A stretch of 32,261 nucleotides of DNA from contig JAHDGD010000034.1 in the NCBI GenBank assembly GCA_020627825.1, positions 1 to 32,261 of the forward strand, given 5' to 3'. The position numbers were made by a program, and so were the translations under genes. Source of the stretch: Saprospiraceae bacterium. GTDB taxonomy: Bacteria; Bacteroidota; Bacteroidia; Chitinophagales; Saprospiraceae. Below the pieces are notes generated by a model that worked only from the letters and a program-made list of their open reading frames with translations, was not told the DNA's origin and ran no database searches. Position 1 is the stretch's first letter. The number at the start of each line of letters is the position of its first letter. This document shows, piece after piece, positions 32,235 through 32,261 of the stretch.

Positions 32235-32261
32235 GGATCGACGAGCGAAGCGAGTCAATCC
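32235..32261. repeat. Palindrome at the window edge
   Basis: GGATCGAC (32235-32242) and GTCAATCC (32254-32261) pair at seven of eight positions around GAGCGAAGCGA. Only its presence can be stated, since the window ends here. Confidence 0.45.

Noticed and set aside
1-32261. CRISPR arrays, prophage, defence or toxin-antitoxin genes
   Set aside because: No regularly spaced repeats, and no cas, integrase, restriction or toxin motifs in any convincing frame.

Overview
This window looks like a low-GC chromosome segment from a member of the Bacteroidota, most likely the Flavobacteriales. The signs are upstream boxes of the TAnnTTTG type, two TonB-dependent receptors each followed by a DUF4249 lipoprotein, an ECF sigma/FecR signalling locus, a MenB of the menaquinone pathway, WG-repeat and TPR envelope proteins, and A/T-rich leaders with few Shine-Dalgarno sequences. 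I see no phage, plasmid, CRISPR or toxin-antitoxin genes. The gene content is mostly ordinary; the less ordinary material is in the intergenic DNA and in the sigma/anti-sigma locus.

Layout. 1-5590: molybdenum-cofactor cluster in three blocks, moeA(partial)-moaA on the minus strand, tauE-like/moaD/moaE on the plus strand, and moeB-rhodanese/mocA/moaC on the minus strand. 5591-6095: gene-free, with a diverged copy of a dispersed repeat and a run of small palindromes. 6096-8046: crotonase, small membrane protein (minus), HMG-CoA lyase-like protein. 8058-14075: ECF sigma factor, FecR, transducer-type TonB receptor, a second FecR, and a DUF4249 lipoprotein. 14076-15048: about 970 bp without a gene, holding a minus-oriented terminator, two exact 40-bp direct repeats and several inverted repeats. 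15049-22695: GNAT, dihydrolipoyl dehydrogenase, WG-repeat lipoprotein, a secreted unknown, PLP decarboxylase, menB, a flavodoxin-fold reductase and a TPR protein. 22696-23580: gene-free, with a 328-bp MITE-like element related to the 5.6-kb repeat. 23581-31934: coaD, pruA, a second TonB receptor/DUF4249 pair, then rhomboid, rlmH and a GT-C type glycosyltransferase on the minus strand. 32004-32261: tRNA-His followed by stacked hairpins.

How the genes work together. The Moco block covers cyclic pyranopterin formation (moaA, moaC), molybdopterin synthase (moaD, moaE) and its sulfur-activating enzyme (moeB with a rhodanese domain), Mo insertion (moeA) and a MocA-like nucleotidyltransferase; no molybdoenzyme is in view. 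In the sigma locus the receptor carries an N-terminal STN-like domain, so substrate uptake is probably sensed across the outer membrane and passed to FecR and the ECF sigma factor; the second FecR and the G-rich box in front of it make this locus unusual. The second TonB receptor has no STN domain and no sigma/FecR partner, so it is probably plain uptake. No experiment or database search stands behind these calls: gene names rest on motifs visible in the translations, and the intergenic findings rest on alignments made by eye.
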